Source: an uncultured Arenicella sp.
GTDB taxonomy: Bacteria; Pseudomonadota; Gammaproteobacteria; Arenicellales; Arenicellaceae
Reading direction: 5' to 3'
Assembly: GCA_938048185.1 (NCBI GenBank)
Contig: CALIVT010000019.1
Span: forward strand, 1 to 64,000
Length of the DNA: 64,000 nucleotides
Translations under genes and position numbers: made by a program
The notes under the pieces: model-generated
Told to the model about the DNA's origin: nothing
What the model saw: the letters and a program-made list of their open reading frames with translations, nothing else
The model's database searches: none
Part shown: one piece after another, positions 23,352 to 33,512 of the stretch
Layout: the number at the start of each line of letters is the position of its first letter
Position numbering within the stretch: the first letter of the stretch is position 1

Positions 23352-25430
23352 ATGAAAATTAAAGAAACCTTCTTGCGTCATACCTTGTGTGGCGTGTCTT
23401 TGGCTTTGTTAAGCCAGTCAGCGGTTGCCGTCTTTCCCAGTGATCAATCAAATATCGTTAATCCAAGAGCGATTGCCGCGGCAACAAATAAGTCTATTGT
23501 TACTCCACGTTTCATTGTTAAGTATGTTGACAGTGCAAATACTCGGTCGCTGTCCAGCTCGTCTTCGAATTTATCGGCTATGGCGGCGGCAAGCGGGCAC
23601 AAAATGAAAGTTTTGCGCGAAACGGCTACCGGTGCTTATGTCGTTCAAGTTCAGGGTGATATGACTCAGAATGACATTCAAAATATGGTGCAAGAGATGT
23701 CGGGAGATCCGAACATTGAGTACTTTGTAAAAGACCAATTGCTGCAGGTTATGGCGACCCCGTCAGACCCTCGTTATGGTGAGCAATGGCACTATTTCGA
23801 AGCTGACGGCGGGCTCAATTTACCCGATGCATGGGATAACTCTACTGGCGAAGGCGTTGTCGTTGCGGTGATCGATACTGGTATCACAAACCATTCTGAC
23901 CTTCGGGCAAATATTTTGCCGGGTTATGACATGATAAGTGATGCGACTATCGCTAATGATGGTGACGGGCGAGATGCCGATGCTAGCGATACCGGCGATG
24001 CGACTGCGAATGGTGAGTGCAGTGAGACCTCTGTTGGTCGTAATAGCAGTTGGCATGGTACTCACGTGGCCGGCACCGTCGCCGCCGTTGCAAATAACGG
24101 GCGTGGTGTGGCAGGTGTTGCCTATAACGCGAAAGTTGTTCCTGTTCGCGCCTTAGGTCGTTGCGGCGGTTTTACGTCAGACATAGCGGACAGTATGATT
24201 TGGGCCGCCGGTGGCCGTGTTCCCGGAGTACCGACCAATCGCAATCCGGCACAAGTTTTGAACTTAAGTCTAGGTGGGAGTGGGTCCTGTAACGCCGCTT
24301 CCCAGGATGCAATTAATCAAGCCGTTGCCCTTGGCACAACGGTTGTAATTGCGGCGGGTAATAGCAGCACTAACGTAAGCGGAGCGACTCCTGCAAACTG
24401 CAATAACGTAGTCAGTGTGGCTGCAATTGGTCGTAGTGGCGCTCGTGCAAGTTACTCTAATTTTGGTAACTTGGTCGATGTAGCTGCTCCTGGCGGCGAT
24501 CAGCTCAGTGGCGGGTTCACGTCGGGCGTTTTATCTACGCTGAATACTGGCCGCACATCGCCACAGAACGAAACCTACCAGTTCTATCAAGGAACGAGTA
24601 TGGCGGCTCCACACGTAGCGGGTGCTGCTGCTCTACTGTATTCACTGAACAGAGATATAACCCCAGCCGAAGTAGAGAATATTCTTGAAACAACCGCCCG
24701 AGCGTTTTCAGCAAACTGCGGTGGTTGTGGCGCCGGTGTAGTGGACGCCGCTGCGGCGGTCGCAACACAGGTTTCCACTCCCGATAGTGCAACATTCATA
24801 ATTGCCAGTAACCAAACCATCTCACGATGGAACGGTTCATCCTTCGAGCGATTTGGCCCTAGTGGCGGCCGCTTGGTGCGCATCGACGTGGGCGAAAATG
24901 GCCTTCCATGGGGTATCAATCGGGCAGGCAATATTTATGAATGGACAGGTAGTCGCTGGGTGAATCGTGGTGCCAATGGTCAAGGCATTGCCGTAGGTGG
25001 TGGCGAGGTGTTCTTGACGCGAACAGACGATACGATCTGGCGATGGAATGGCTCGTCTTTCGAGCGCTTTGGCACTCCTGGCGGCCGCTTGCAGCGCATC
25101 GATGTTGGCGCAGATGGCGTGCTGTGGGGCATCAATGTTAACAACGATGTCTATCAGTGGAATGGTCGCCGATGGTTGCGTCGTAGCTCCGATGGCCAGG
25201 ATATTGCCGTGGGTGGTGGCAACGTGTTCATGACGCGAACAGACGATACAATCTGGCGTTGGAATGGCTCGTCTTTTGAGCGCTTTGGCCCTAGCCGAAG
25301 TCGCTTGCAGAATATTGACGTTGGCGAAGATGGCGTGCTGTGGGGCGTTAATGTTAACGGCATGTCCTATTTTTGGAATGGCAGCCGGTTCATAAATGTC
25401 GGCGACAATGCGCTCGAGATTGGCCGCTAA
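23352..25430 (+). CDS. Secreted S8 (subtilisin-like) peptidase with propeller tail
   Basis: 692 residues from ATG 23352. Order: signal peptide (1-26, LALLSQSAVA), I9 propeptide (about 50-135, ending DPNIEYFVKDQ), S8 catalytic domain with Asp175 (VAVIDTGITNH), His235 (WHGTHVAGT), Asn337 (AAGNSS) and Ser416 (GTSMAAPHVAG), then a repeated beta-propeller-like tail (about 490-692). Paired Cys suggest disulphides and an extracellular place. The tail repeats contain WxWNGSSFERFGP and DVGxDGxxWGIN, similar to tectonin-type blades, which bind sugars in other proteins. A terminator follows. It is monocistronic. Probably a scavenging protease that binds a glycan-rich surface, the second point being inference. 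Confidence 0.9.
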   Translation: MKIKETFLRHTLCGVSLALLSQSAVAVFPSDQSNIVNPRAIAAATNKSIVTPRFIVKYVDSANTRSLSSSSSNLSAMAAASGHKMKVLRETATGAYVVQVQGDMTQNDIQNMVQEMSGDPNIEYFVKDQLLQVMATPSDPRYGEQWHYFEADGGLNLPDAWDNSTGEGVVVAVIDTGITNHSDLRANILPGYDMISDATIANDGDGRDADASDTGDATANGECSETSVGRNSSWHGTHVAGTVAAVANNGRGVAGVAYNAKVVPVRALGRCGGFTSDIADSMIWAAGGRVPGVPTNRNPAQVLNLSLGGSGSCNAASQDAINQAVALGTTVVIAAGNSSTNVSGATPANCNNVVSVAAIGRSGARASYSNFGNLVDVAAPGGDQLSGGFTSGVLSTLNTGRTSPQNETYQFYQGTSMAAPHVAGAAALLYSLNRDITPAEVENILETTARAFSANCGGCGAGVVDAAAAVATQVSTPDSATFIIASNQTISRWNGSSFERFGPSGGRLVRIDVGENGLPWGINRAGNIYEWTGSRWVNRGANGQGIAVGGGEVFLTRTDDTIWRWNGSSFERFGTPGGRLQRIDVGADGVLWGINVNNDVYQWNGRRWLRRSSDGQDIAVGGGNVFMTRTDDTIWRWNGSSFERFGPSRSRLQNIDVGEDGVLWGVNVNGMSYFWNGSRFINVGDNALEIGR
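24825..25430 (+). repeat. 216-base in-frame repeat encoding propeller blades (2.8 copies)
   Basis: Units start at 24825, 25041 and 25257, exactly 216 bases (72 codons) apart. Each opens with a near-identical stretch encoding RWNGSSFERFG. The third is cut short by the stop codon. The high DNA identity between the later copies points to recent duplication or gene conversion. Each 72-residue unit seems to hold two tectonin-like blades. Confidence 0.75.
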
Positions 25431-25461
25431 ACTGCCTTAACAAGTAAACCCTAGCAAATAA

Positions 25462-25492
25462 AAACTCGGTCGTTCGCGGCCGAGTTTTTTTT
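25462..25492 (+). terminator. Terminator of the S8 peptidase gene
   Basis: AAACTCGG and CCGAGTTT form a stem around a short GC-rich loop, followed by a run of T, 32 bases after the peptidase stop codon. Confidence 0.85.
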
Positions 25493-25601
25493 CGCCTATT
25501 GTTAGCGGCGATGACCCTTCTTGGTTGAGCACACCTTGCTGTTCGATTTAAAAGCGTCAACATTTGGAATAAAACGTAAATCAAGGACTGAGCGAATTGG
25601 T

Positions 25602-25638
25602 AAAAAAAACCTCTTTTAACCAAAGTCAAAAGAGGTTT
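25602..25638 (-). terminator. Minus-strand terminator-like hairpin
   Basis: AAACCTCTTTT and AAAAGAGGTTT pair perfectly. On the minus strand the stem is followed by eight T. It lies beyond the ssb terminator and may be a backup stop for minus-strand transcription. Confidence 0.65.
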
Positions 25639-25722
25639 GTAATTAAGTTATCAGCTTGATTTTTATTAAAAATAATCTCACACAGCGATAATCAAATTTA
25701 ACACTTACATTTCTGCTGACTC

Positions 25723-25747
25723 AAAAAAAGGCTTGTAAAACAAGCCC
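25723..25747 (-). terminator. Terminator of ssb
   Basis: On the minus strand GGGCTTGT-TTT-ACAAGCC is followed by seven T, about 40 bases after the ssb stop codon. Confidence 0.85.
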
Positions 25748-25785
25748 TTATGATTGGTTATCAACAATAACGTTTTATGTAATGC

Positions 25786-26310
25786 TCAGAACGGAATATC
25801 GTCATCAAAATCATTAGCTGGAGCAGGCTTTGACGGCGCTTGTTGTTGCGGTTGACCACCGCCAAATTGTTGGCCGCCGCCCTGCTGTTGAGCTTGGCCT
25901 CCGCCATACTGCTGACCGCCGCCTTGTGGTGCTTGTGAATAACCGCCACCACCTTGGCCGCCGCCCATACCACCACCGCGTGAGTCTAGCATTTGCATTT
26001 GATCGGCAACAATTTCAGTCGAGTAGCGGTCTTGACCTTGTTGGTCCTGCCACTTGCGAGTTTGTAATTTGCCTTCGATATAAACTTTTGAGCCTTTCTT
26101 TAAGTACTCACCCGCGATTTCGCCAAGGCGATTGAACATCACAATTCTGTGCCATTCTGTACGCTCTTGCTTTTCGCCAGTGGTTTTATCTTTCCAACTG
26201 TCCGATGTTGCTACGCTGATGTTTGCGATCGCTGACCCGCTTTGGGCATAACGAACTTCTGGGTCATTACCCAAATTACCAACGATGATTACTTTGTTTA
26301 CGCCTGCCAT
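25786..26310 (-). CDS. ssb: Single-stranded DNA-binding protein
   Basis: 174 residues. The OB-fold (1-110) is clear: [20 protein letters not shown], then [41 protein letters not shown] and [11 protein letters not shown] long Gly/Gln-rich flexible linker follows, and the conserved acidic tip DFDDDIPF ends the protein and docks partner enzymes of replication and repair. GGAG precedes the ATG. It is downstream of the MFS gene on the same strand, with uvrA divergent beyond that. An ssb-uvrA neighbourhood is common in gammaproteobacteria. Confidence 0.97.
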   Translation of the reverse strand: MAGVNKVIIVGNLGNDPEVRYAQSGSAIANISVATSDSWKDKTTGEKQERTEWHRIVMFNRLGEIAGEYLKKGSKVYIEGKLQTRKWQDQQGQDRYSTEIVADQMQMLDSRGGGMGGGQGGGGYSQAPQGGGQQYGGGQAQQQGGGQQFGGGQPQQQAPSKPAPANDFDDDIPF

Positions 26311-26434
26311 ATTAGTTTCTCCGTTTCCCCGGTCGGGGCAAATTAGTTGATGTTAGTGGCGAGTGAATTCTAACGTGGAATTGCTGTTCTGCAAAGAGGG
26401 GGTGAGCGCGAAATGATCGAATTAGATGAAAAAT

Positions 26435-27826
26435 TCAGTCATGAATAATTATCTTATCAAGCGCCGCTTGATCGAGACGTTCTTTATCGATTTTCAAGTA
26501 GGCGGTCGACTCGCCTTCGAGAATGATCACCTCTTCAACGCCTTCAACCGCGTCTAGCATCGCTTGGCAGTCAACACCCGCTTGATGGTCTACGTTAACC
26601 ACCAAGCTATCGAGCAAACGCAATGCTGGCGCACTGTAAACGAGATAGCACCATACAAGTAGCAGTAACGCGCAGACAACAAACACCGCAGAGACACCGA
26701 GCTTTCCGTAAACCAAGCCGCCTATAAAGCCACCAAAAAATACGCCTAAAAATTGGAAGGTATTGTAAACCCCCATTGCTGAACCCTTGCTGGCGGCTGG
26801 GGCAACGCGCGAAATCATCGAAGGTAACATCGCCTCTAGCAGGTTAAAGCCCCAAAAGAAAAAAAACAGACACAAGGTCAAAGCCATGACGCTGTCGGGG
26901 CCTCGCATTAACAATATTTGCGCAAAAAAGAGTATCGAAACCGCGAGCAGAAACACCTTCATCAGCAGATGTTTGCGACTTGAGAGAATGATCAACGGGA
27001 CCATAAAGAAGATCGAGCCGATCAATGCGGGTATATATACCTGCCAGTGATCACGGGTCGCAAGTCCGAGCTTCTCGAGCATGATGATGGGCACCACAAC
27101 AAACATGGCGGTGAGTACAAAGTGTAGGATGAAAATGCCGAAATCCAGGCGAATGAGCTGTTTATTCTTTAATAAACCTAGCATTTTCGCTGGCACAGCT
27201 CGCACTTCAAGATTGTAGGTTTGAATCGGTGTGGGCACTACTTTAACGATGACGATCATCGACACAACAGCCAACGCCGCGGTCATGACAAACAAGCCTT
27301 GAACACCGATGTAGGATGCTAACCACGGCGCTGCAATCAGAGCGAGTAAGAACGCGGCGCCAATTGTCATTCCGATTAACGCCATGGCTTTGGTACGTTG
27401 ATTTTCGCGTGTCAAATCACTGGTGAGCGCTAACACTGCCGCTGCGATGGCCCCTGCACCTTGCAAAGCCCGTCCGAAAATCACACCTTCGATTGACGTT
27501 GCTACTGCCGCAACCAAGCTACCAAAGGCGAAGATAGCTAAGCCCGCCAAAATGACAGGCTTGCGCCCAAACTTATCTGACATCATGCCAAAGGGTATTT
27601 GAAATAGTGCTTGGGTTATGCCGTAGATACCCAGCGCAATACCCATTAGCATCGGCGACGCACCGTCCAATTGCTCGGCGTATATGGCCAGCACTGGTAA
27701 GATCAAAAACAGGCCGAACATGCGCAGGCCATAGACCGAAGCTAAGGCCGCTATTGAGCGGCGCTCTAATCGATTTAATCCGGATTTATTTAGCGTTGAG
27801 GCTTTCAAATTTTGCTGTTCCCGCAC
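26435..27826 (-). CDS. YajR-like MFS transporter with C-terminal ferredoxin-like domain
   Basis: 463 residues. About twelve membrane helices with the MFS motif A (GMMSDKFGRKPVI) in the first loop. After the last helix (~residue 395) a soluble domain of about 65 residues (VNVDHQAGVDCQAMLDAVEG, then VEEVIILEG) has the beta-alpha-beta pattern of the YAM domain of YajR, unusual among drug-efflux MFS proteins. It is a proton-driven exporter of unknown substrate. Start is a GTG with weak ribosome site. It sits between ssb and divergent uvrA, a neighbourhood seen in related bacteria. Confidence 0.85.
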   Translation of the reverse strand: MREQQNLKASTLNKSGLNRLERRSIAALASVYGLRMFGLFLILPVLAIYAEQLDGASPMLMGIALGIYGITQALFQIPFGMMSDKFGRKPVILAGLAIFAFGSLVAAVATSIEGVIFGRALQGAGAIAAAVLALTSDLTRENQRTKAMALIGMTIGAAFLLALIAAPWLASYIGVQGLFVMTAALAVVSMIVIVKVVPTPIQTYNLEVRAVPAKMLGLLKNKQLIRLDFGIFILHFVLTAMFVVVPIIMLEKLGLATRDHWQVYIPALIGSIFFMVPLIILSSRKHLLMKVFLLAVSILFFAQILLMRGPDSVMALTLCLFFFFWGFNLLEAMLPSMISRVAPAASKGSAMGVYNTFQFLGVFFGGFIGGLVYGKLGVSAVFVVCALLLLVWCYLVYSAPALRLLDSLVVNVDHQAGVDCQAMLDAVEGVEEVIILEGESTAYLKIDKERLDQAALDKIIIHD

Positions 27827-27995
27827 TTCACTAACAAGGGTTCGCGAAAGTCGCGACGTCTTGTAAAAACAAGGCCAAAAAAAGATGTCGCTTTGACATC
27901 GGGCAACGTATATTAACAGGTTGTTCTTTTGGCTTATACCGCTTTAACGTCTAGCCAATTCACGCATTTACTGTCCAATAAAAGAAGTCTCTCAA

Positions 27996-30827
27996 GTGAT
28001 TGAAAAAATAACCATCCGCGGTGCGCGGACGCACAACCTCAAAGGTATTGATTTAGAGCTACCACGTGACAAATTGATTGTCATCACGGGTCTCTCAGGA
28101 TCGGGCAAGTCGTCGTTGGCCTTCGATACCATCTATGCCGAAGGTCAACGCCGTTACGTAGAATCTCTATCGGCCTACGCACGCCAGTTTTTATCGTTGA
28201 TGGAAAAGCCAGATGTAGACGTTATTGAAGGTTTGTCACCTGCGATTTCAATCGAGCAAAAAGCGACCTCACACAACCCGCGCTCGACGGTCGGTACGAT
28301 CACGGAAATTTATGACTACATGCGCCTGCTATTTGCGCGTGTAGGTGACCCGCGCTGCCCTGAACATCAAGTAACCTTAGAAGCGCAAACCATCAGTCAA
28401 ATGGTGGACCAGACCATGGAGCTTAAAGCAGGCACTAAAGTGATGTTGATGGCACCTGTGGTGCGCGACCGTAAAGGCGAATTTGCCAATTTGCTTGAAA
28501 GCATGCATGCCCAAGGCTTTGTGCGCGCGCGCGTTGACGGACAGGTCATTGACTTATCTGAGCCACCGGCTCTTAAAAAGAATTTCAAGCACAACATCGA
28601 CATCATTATTGATCGTTTGGTAATCAAAGAAGGCAATGAACAACGCATGGCTGAGTCGTTCGAAACCGCACTCGAATTAGCCGAAGGCGTGGCCGAAGTG
28701 CTGGTGATGCCAAGCGATACGGAAAAAGAGCGTACCTTAGTGTTTTCGGCGCGCTATGCCTGCAACCATTGCGGTTACAGTCTAAGCGAGCTAGAACCGC
28801 GTTTATTCTCGTTTAATAACCCGGTTGGCGCCTGCACCTCGTGCGACGGTTTGGGCAACAAACAGTACTTCGATCCGAAGCAAATAATCTTTGATGACGG
28901 AATCAGTTTGTCTCAAGGTGCAATTAAGGGTTGGGACCGACGCAGCCTATTCTATTTTAGAATGCTGCAAAACGTCGCTGATCACTATGATTTTTCGGTC
29001 GATGAACCACTGAGCACGTTAAACAAAAAACAACGTGAGAAGCTGCTGTATGGCAGTGGCGAAGAAGCAATAGAATTCAGCTACTTACGGCATAAAGGTA
29101 AAGGCGTTACACGGCATCATTCCTGGGAAGGCATTATTCCTAATATGGAGCGCCGCTACCGTGAAACAGAGTCGAACAGTGTGCGCGAAGAACTGGCGAA
29201 ATACATTAGCTCGCAAAGCTGCCCTGATTGCAGCGGCACGCGTTTGCGTCTTGAAGCGCGCAATGTGTTTATTGATAAAACCAGTATCGACCAAATTGTA
29301 AGCCGCTCAATTGGCGACGCGTTAGCGTTCTTTGAACAACTCACGTTAAGCGGTAATCGGGCCGAGATCGCCGAGAAAATAGTGAAAGAAATTCACGACC
29401 GACTGGGCTTCTTGGTGAACGTAGGCCTCAATTATCTAAGCATGGACCGCTCCGCCGAAACCTTATCAGGCGGCGAAGCTCAACGAATTCGATTAGCGTC
29501 GCAAATTGGCTCAGGCTTGGTTGGGGTGATGTACGTGCTTGACGAGCCCTCTATCGGCTTACATCAACGTGACAACGATCGTTTGATCAGCACGCTTACG
29601 CACTTACGTGATCTTGGTAACACCGTTATTGTGGTTGAGCATGACGAAGATGCGATGCAACACGCCGACTATATTGTCGATATTGGGCCCGGCGCTGGCG
29701 TGCACGGCGGGCAGATCGTAGCCCAGGGCACGATCGAGCAGATCAGGAATAACCCGAAGTCGCTAACGGGTAAATTCTTATCCGGGGTAGAGAAAATTGC
29801 CTTACCTGACGCACGAAATAAACCCAACAAGAAAACCCAGATCAGCATTAACGGCGCGTCGGGCAACAACCTAAAAGACGTGTCGGTTGATATTCCAATT
29901 GGCTTGTTGACCTGCGTCACCGGGGTTTCTGGCTCCGGCAAGTCAACCTTAATCAACAACACGCTCTACCCCGCTGCAGCGCAGCTAATCAACCGTAGCC
30001 GTCTTGAAGCGGCGCCACATGTCAGTATCAAGGGTTTAGAACAGGTTGATAAAATTGTCGATATTAACCAAAGCCCGATTGGGCGCACACCGCGCTCAAA
30101 CCCGGCGACTTACACCCAATTGTTCACGCCAATTCGCGAGTTATTCGCCGGCACACCCGAGGCGCGAGCACGCGGTTACAAGCCCGGCCGCTTCTCGTTT
30201 AACGTTAAAGGCGGTCGCTGTGAAGCGTGTCAAGGCGACGGCATGATTAAGGTCGAGATGCACTTTCTACCGGATATTTACGTTGCCTGTGATGTGTGTA
30301 AAAGCGAGCGCTATAACCGCGAAACCTTAGACATTCGCTACAAAGGCCAAAACATTCACGATGTGCTAAATATGACGATCGAAGATGCCACCGACTTCTT
30401 TAGCGCGGTGCCAAACATTCATCGAAAACTCGAAACCTTGATGTCGGTCGGCTTGGGTTATATCAAGCTAGGTCAAAGCGCGATCACGCTTTCGGGCGGG
30501 GAAGCACAGCGCATCAAGCTTGCGCGCGAGCTGTCAAAACGTGATACCGGCCAAACACTTTATATTCTCGACGAGCCGACCACCGGCTTGCACTTCTTTG
30601 ATATTCGCCAACTCTTAGAGGTATTGCATAAACTAAGAGATCATGGAAATACGGTGGTGGTGATTGAGCACAACCTCGATGTGATCAAAACGGCAGACTG
30701 GATTATTGATCTCGGTCCTGAGGGTGGTAATGGTGGCGGAGAAGTGGTAGCCCAAGGCACGCCAGAAACGGTGGCGAAAACGAACGGGTCTTATACCGGA
30801 AAATATCTAGCGCCATTTCTTAACTAG
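27996..30827 (+). CDS. uvrA: Excinuclease ABC subunit A (UvrA)
   Basis: Damage-recognition ATPase of nucleotide excision repair, acting as a dimer with UvrB. 943 residues with two ABC modules: Walker [10 protein letters not shown] (32-40) and GVSGSGKST, two LSGGEAQRI signatures, and D-loops [11 protein letters not shown] and [11 protein letters not shown]. Zinc-binding Cys pairs are present (CNHCG with [14 protein letters not shown] with CDVCKSE). Starts with GTG ([14 protein letters not shown]). No convincing LexA box was found in the 170 bases upstream, so SOS control is not evident. Together with uvrC at 11910 this window holds two of three core excision-repair genes. Confidence 0.97.
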   Translation: MIEKITIRGARTHNLKGIDLELPRDKLIVITGLSGSGKSSLAFDTIYAEGQRRYVESLSAYARQFLSLMEKPDVDVIEGLSPAISIEQKATSHNPRSTVGTITEIYDYMRLLFARVGDPRCPEHQVTLEAQTISQMVDQTMELKAGTKVMLMAPVVRDRKGEFANLLESMHAQGFVRARVDGQVIDLSEPPALKKNFKHNIDIIIDRLVIKEGNEQRMAESFETALELAEGVAEVLVMPSDTEKERTLVFSARYACNHCGYSLSELEPRLFSFNNPVGACTSCDGLGNKQYFDPKQIIFDDGISLSQGAIKGWDRRSLFYFRMLQNVADHYDFSVDEPLSTLNKKQREKLLYGSGEEAIEFSYLRHKGKGVTRHHSWEGIIPNMERRYRETESNSVREELAKYISSQSCPDCSGTRLRLEARNVFIDKTSIDQIVSRSIGDALAFFEQLTLSGNRAEIAEKIVKEIHDRLGFLVNVGLNYLSMDRSAETLSGGEAQRIRLASQIGSGLVGVMYVLDEPSIGLHQRDNDRLISTLTHLRDLGNTVIVVEHDEDAMQHADYIVDIGPGAGVHGGQIVAQGTIEQIRNNPKSLTGKFLSGVEKIALPDARNKPNKKTQISINGASGNNLKDVSVDIPIGLLTCVTGVSGSGKSTLINNTLYPAAAQLINRSRLEAAPHVSIKGLEQVDKIVDINQSPIGRTPRSNPATYTQLFTPIRELFAGTPEARARGYKPGRFSFNVKGGRCEACQGDGMIKVEMHFLPDIYVACDVCKSERYNRETLDIRYKGQNIHDVLNMTIEDATDFFSAVPNIHRKLETLMSVGLGYIKLGQSAITLSGGEAQRIKLARELSKRDTGQTLYILDEPTTGLHFFDIRQLLEVLHKLRDHGNTVVVIEHNLDVIKTADWIIDLGPEGGNGGGEVVAQGTPETVAKTNGSYTGKYLAPFLN

Positions 30828-30918
30828 CGCCCGACTCTTCAAACGTTTTCATCAGTTGCCTAACTCGATCGTCACTGGCGAGTAGCAAGCGAGTGAGGTA
30901 ACCGTTCAGTTGTAGCGT

Positions 30919-31329
30919 CTATTTTTCGATAACTTGGTTCGCGGCTTGCCAGCCGAGCATGTCGCCGTCTAAATGGTAAACCGCTTTCGTGCCGGTAAAG
31001 CCCGATTTCGTTAATAAGTCGGTAACACGCCCGGCTCGCACTCCGCTGCGGCAGTAGAAAACTAAGTCTTTACCTTGATATTGATCGAGCAAAGAGATGT
31101 TATCCAAGATGTCGCCATGCGGAATGTTAATTGCATTAGGCACCCGGCCTTGCGCGAACTCGCCAGCAGAGCGAACGTCAATAATGACGGCATTAGGGTT
31201 AGCCGCGATTTTCTGCGCTAGCTCTGCGTGCGACAAATCAATGACACCAAGCTGTGCATACACGTTCGAGTAGACCGCGACGGCCAATAGCACGATCGAA
31301 ATCTTTACATAATTCATTATATATTTCAT
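30919..31329 (-). CDS. Exported rhodanese-domain protein
   Basis: 136 residues from the ATG at 31329, which overlaps the stop of the C25 peptidase gene (ATGA). A longer frame begins 33 bases earlier but lacks this logic. Signal peptide IVLLAVAVYSNVYA, then a single rhodanese domain with VIIDVRSAGEFAQGRVPNA and the active-site loop CRSGVR (Cys93-Arg98). Single-domain periplasmic rhodaneses (PspE/GlpE type) move sulfane sulphur or act on Cys thiols. As the last gene of the giant protein-peptidase operon it may keep the peptidase's catalytic Cys in the right state. This is a guess from context. Confidence 0.85.
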   Translation of the reverse strand: MKYIMNYVKISIVLLAVAVYSNVYAQLGVIDLSHAELAQKIAANPNAVIIDVRSAGEFAQGRVPNAINIPHGDILDNISLLDQYQGKDLVFYCRSGVRAGRVTDLLTKSGFTGTKAVYHLDGDMLGWQAANQVIEK

Positions 31330-33509
31330 AAAGTTAACTCCGGAAACCCTAATAAGGTCCAACCAAGAATCACGTCCAGCGCGCCGCCACGTTTGCTTGC
31401 AAACTCTTGCTTAGCGTCAGTGATAGCTTGGCCTAGCATCTGCCCTTGCGTGAGTCGTTCAAACACTAAGCGCGCCAATATTTTTTCACTTGAGGCACTG
31501 GTAAGCGTGGTCGCGCCCATCACGGCCACCGCGCCGCGGTTACCTTCCATCATAAAACGATGGCCCATAGAATCTTCATTAGGGTTCACGTAATAGGTAT
31601 TCCAACACCCCCATTGCGTCACAATAGTGGGCCGATTTGCGTTATGTAGATTAGCGGCATCAAAGCCATTAAACATGCCATCGAAGGTCCATTGCGAGGT
31701 TGACGAGTGTCCAAAAAACGACGTTAACGATACGCCCTGATTGATGCTATCAATCACCGTTCGACGAGCTTCGCCTGCGCTCATGTCATCAATAAACGCT
31801 GTATCCACGGTCCAGTCAGAGAAAAACTCCTCTTGCACGCTTAGCGCGTCGAGCTTGAAACTGTATTGTTCGAGCGGGTCAAAACCGTCGGCGGCGAACA
31901 TTGCCCGTCTATTGTACGTGCGGTTCATATACGCCGTACGCTTAGCAATTAAAACCTGCAACTCAGCCATGCTGCGCACTGGCAAGCGGCCGATTGGAAT
32001 GTCAGGTGTATCATTGTCATCAAAATCGACATACTTCGCGTCTACCGGTGCAAAATTAATCAAGTCATCTGTCGCAACGTAAATTGACGGAATGAAACTG
32101 CGAGCATCTCGGTTTTCGAAACCCTTGTAGTCATAGACATCACCACCCACCATCAACACGACCTGGGTGCCACGATTCTCGTAGGAAAATTTAAGATAGT
32201 CACGAATCGCTTGCGGGTCAAAAATATGGTCGCCAAATTGAGCGTAAATTTGTTCAACGTCAACCACATCAACACTCGCAAAACCTGAGTCAGCGACCAA
32301 GCTTTGTGCGAGCGTGGCTAACAAATCTTGTTCACCAGCAGCCGGTAAAAAATCGGCATGCGTGACAATTAAGTACTGCGCGTCGCCGCTGCGTATGTCC
32401 TCACTCAACGGCAAGTAAGATAACTCAGCTTGTTTTACACTGTTCGGGGTTACCACGTGATAACTGGCGACGTTTAGATCACTGCTGAACCGTACTGAGC
32501 AACGCGGCGTTTGAGCGTTACATGTTCCGCCCGCCTCAGCCGCGACCAAGTTTGCGACATCGCCATCATCGACTGCGCTCCGGTAGACCGACACTTGATC
32601 ACTGTTAAAACCTCTGATGCGAAAATTAGTGCCGCTTGAGGTGAAAGACAAGGCATCGTCTTGCGCAACAAACGCTCGAGGATACTTAATTTCAATTGAA
32701 TTTAAATTCAGCGCTTCAAACTCATAACCCTGATCAAGCGGTAACTCCATACGTACACTGTTTTGCCCAACCCGTACATTAGACAAGGTAGTACTCATTC
32801 GTTTTTCAGCAAAGCCGTCAAACGTTTCATCTAGTACCGCTTGGCCATTTAATTGAACGCGAACATGATGGTCATCCAACGTACCCGGCAAATCAGTACC
32901 ACCCCACACTTTGACGATCATCTCCGGCTTGGTGGCGCCAGTATTGCCGCCCGGCACCATGTCGTCGAGCGTTATCGTCACTGTCTCGCTGGCGGGTTTG
33001 CGCAAGGCTAATATACGCTGGGCGTAAAACGGGTCTTGCTTGTCCGGCGACGCGAACGTATACGCATTTTGTGGCGCGTACATTTCACTTGCCAAATAGC
33101 TGGTCGCAAACGGCACGCGTTGTGCAAAGGTAACGGATTGCTGCGTAATACTGCGGTGCTGCTCAGTATCCAAACGCAGGGTGTATACGTTTGTGTCGGT
33201 GTATAGGGTGTCCAGCCGCTGGGCAACAAAGCGTAAGTAAGCGCCCGCGCCGAACTTGGTGGGGTCGCTGGTGCTGCCGACTAACTCAAGTTGCACCGCT
33301 TCGCCGCGGTTAATTAACGCAATTCGACTAAGCGGTTCGCCAGTCATATCCAGCCCGCTGCCGACAAGCTGCGCGTGCGTAACTTGATACACGCCGTCTT
33401 CTTTTACGTTTAAGTTGATCAAGTCTTCAGCGTTCAAGTCTTGCGCTATGGTCTTACTAACAATGAGTGAGAGCGATAAAGCCACTAACGTGCTATTTAA
33501 TAATTTCAT
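31326..33509 (-). CDS. Gingipain-type cysteine peptidase (family C25)
   Basis: 727 residues, exported (signal peptide LVALSLSLIVSKTIAQ). The N-terminal ~230 residues are beta-rich (KEDGVYQVTHAQLVGSG at about 36), the region that often precedes C25 domains. The catalytic domain carries YLIVTHADFL, the fold-core DIPIGRLPVRS, catalytic His601 (FFGHSSTSQWTF) and catalytic Cys635 (TQWGCWNTYYV). These match the His-Cys dyad of gingipains. It starts 3 bases after the giant-protein stop, so the two are co-translated. The usual C-terminal sorting domain of Bacteroidetes C25 enzymes is absent, the sequence ending soon after the catalytic fold. Confidence 0.85.
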   Translation of the reverse strand: MKLLNSTLVALSLSLIVSKTIAQDLNAEDLINLNVKEDGVYQVTHAQLVGSGLDMTGEPLSRIALINRGEAVQLELVGSTSDPTKFGAGAYLRFVAQRLDTLYTDTNVYTLRLDTEQHRSITQQSVTFAQRVPFATSYLASEMYAPQNAYTFASPDKQDPFYAQRILALRKPASETVTITLDDMVPGGNTGATKPEMIVKVWGGTDLPGTLDDHHVRVQLNGQAVLDETFDGFAEKRMSTTLSNVRVGQNSVRMELPLDQGYEFEALNLNSIEIKYPRAFVAQDDALSFTSSGTNFRIRGFNSDQVSVYRSAVDDGDVANLVAAEAGGTCNAQTPRCSVRFSSDLNVASYHVVTPNSVKQAELSYLPLSEDIRSGDAQYLIVTHADFLPAAGEQDLLATLAQSLVADSGFASVDVVDVEQIYAQFGDHIFDPQAIRDYLKFSYENRGTQVVLMVGGDVYDYKGFENRDARSFIPSIYVATDDLINFAPVDAKYVDFDDNDTPDIPIGRLPVRSMAELQVLIAKRTAYMNRTYNRRAMFAADGFDPLEQYSFKLDALSVQEEFFSDWTVDTAFIDDMSAGEARRTVIDSINQGVSLTSFFGHSSTSQWTFDGMFNGFDAANLHNANRPTIVTQWGCWNTYYVNPNEDSMGHRFMMEGNRGAVAVMGATTLTSASSEKILARLVFERLTQGQMLGQAITDAKQEFASKRGGALDVILGWTLLGFPELTL

Positions 33510-33512
33510 CTT

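Noticed and set aside
27827-27995. LexA (SOS) box before uvrA
   Set aside because: Only half-sites such as CTGT and ACAG at wrong spacing; no CTGT-8-ACAG pattern found.
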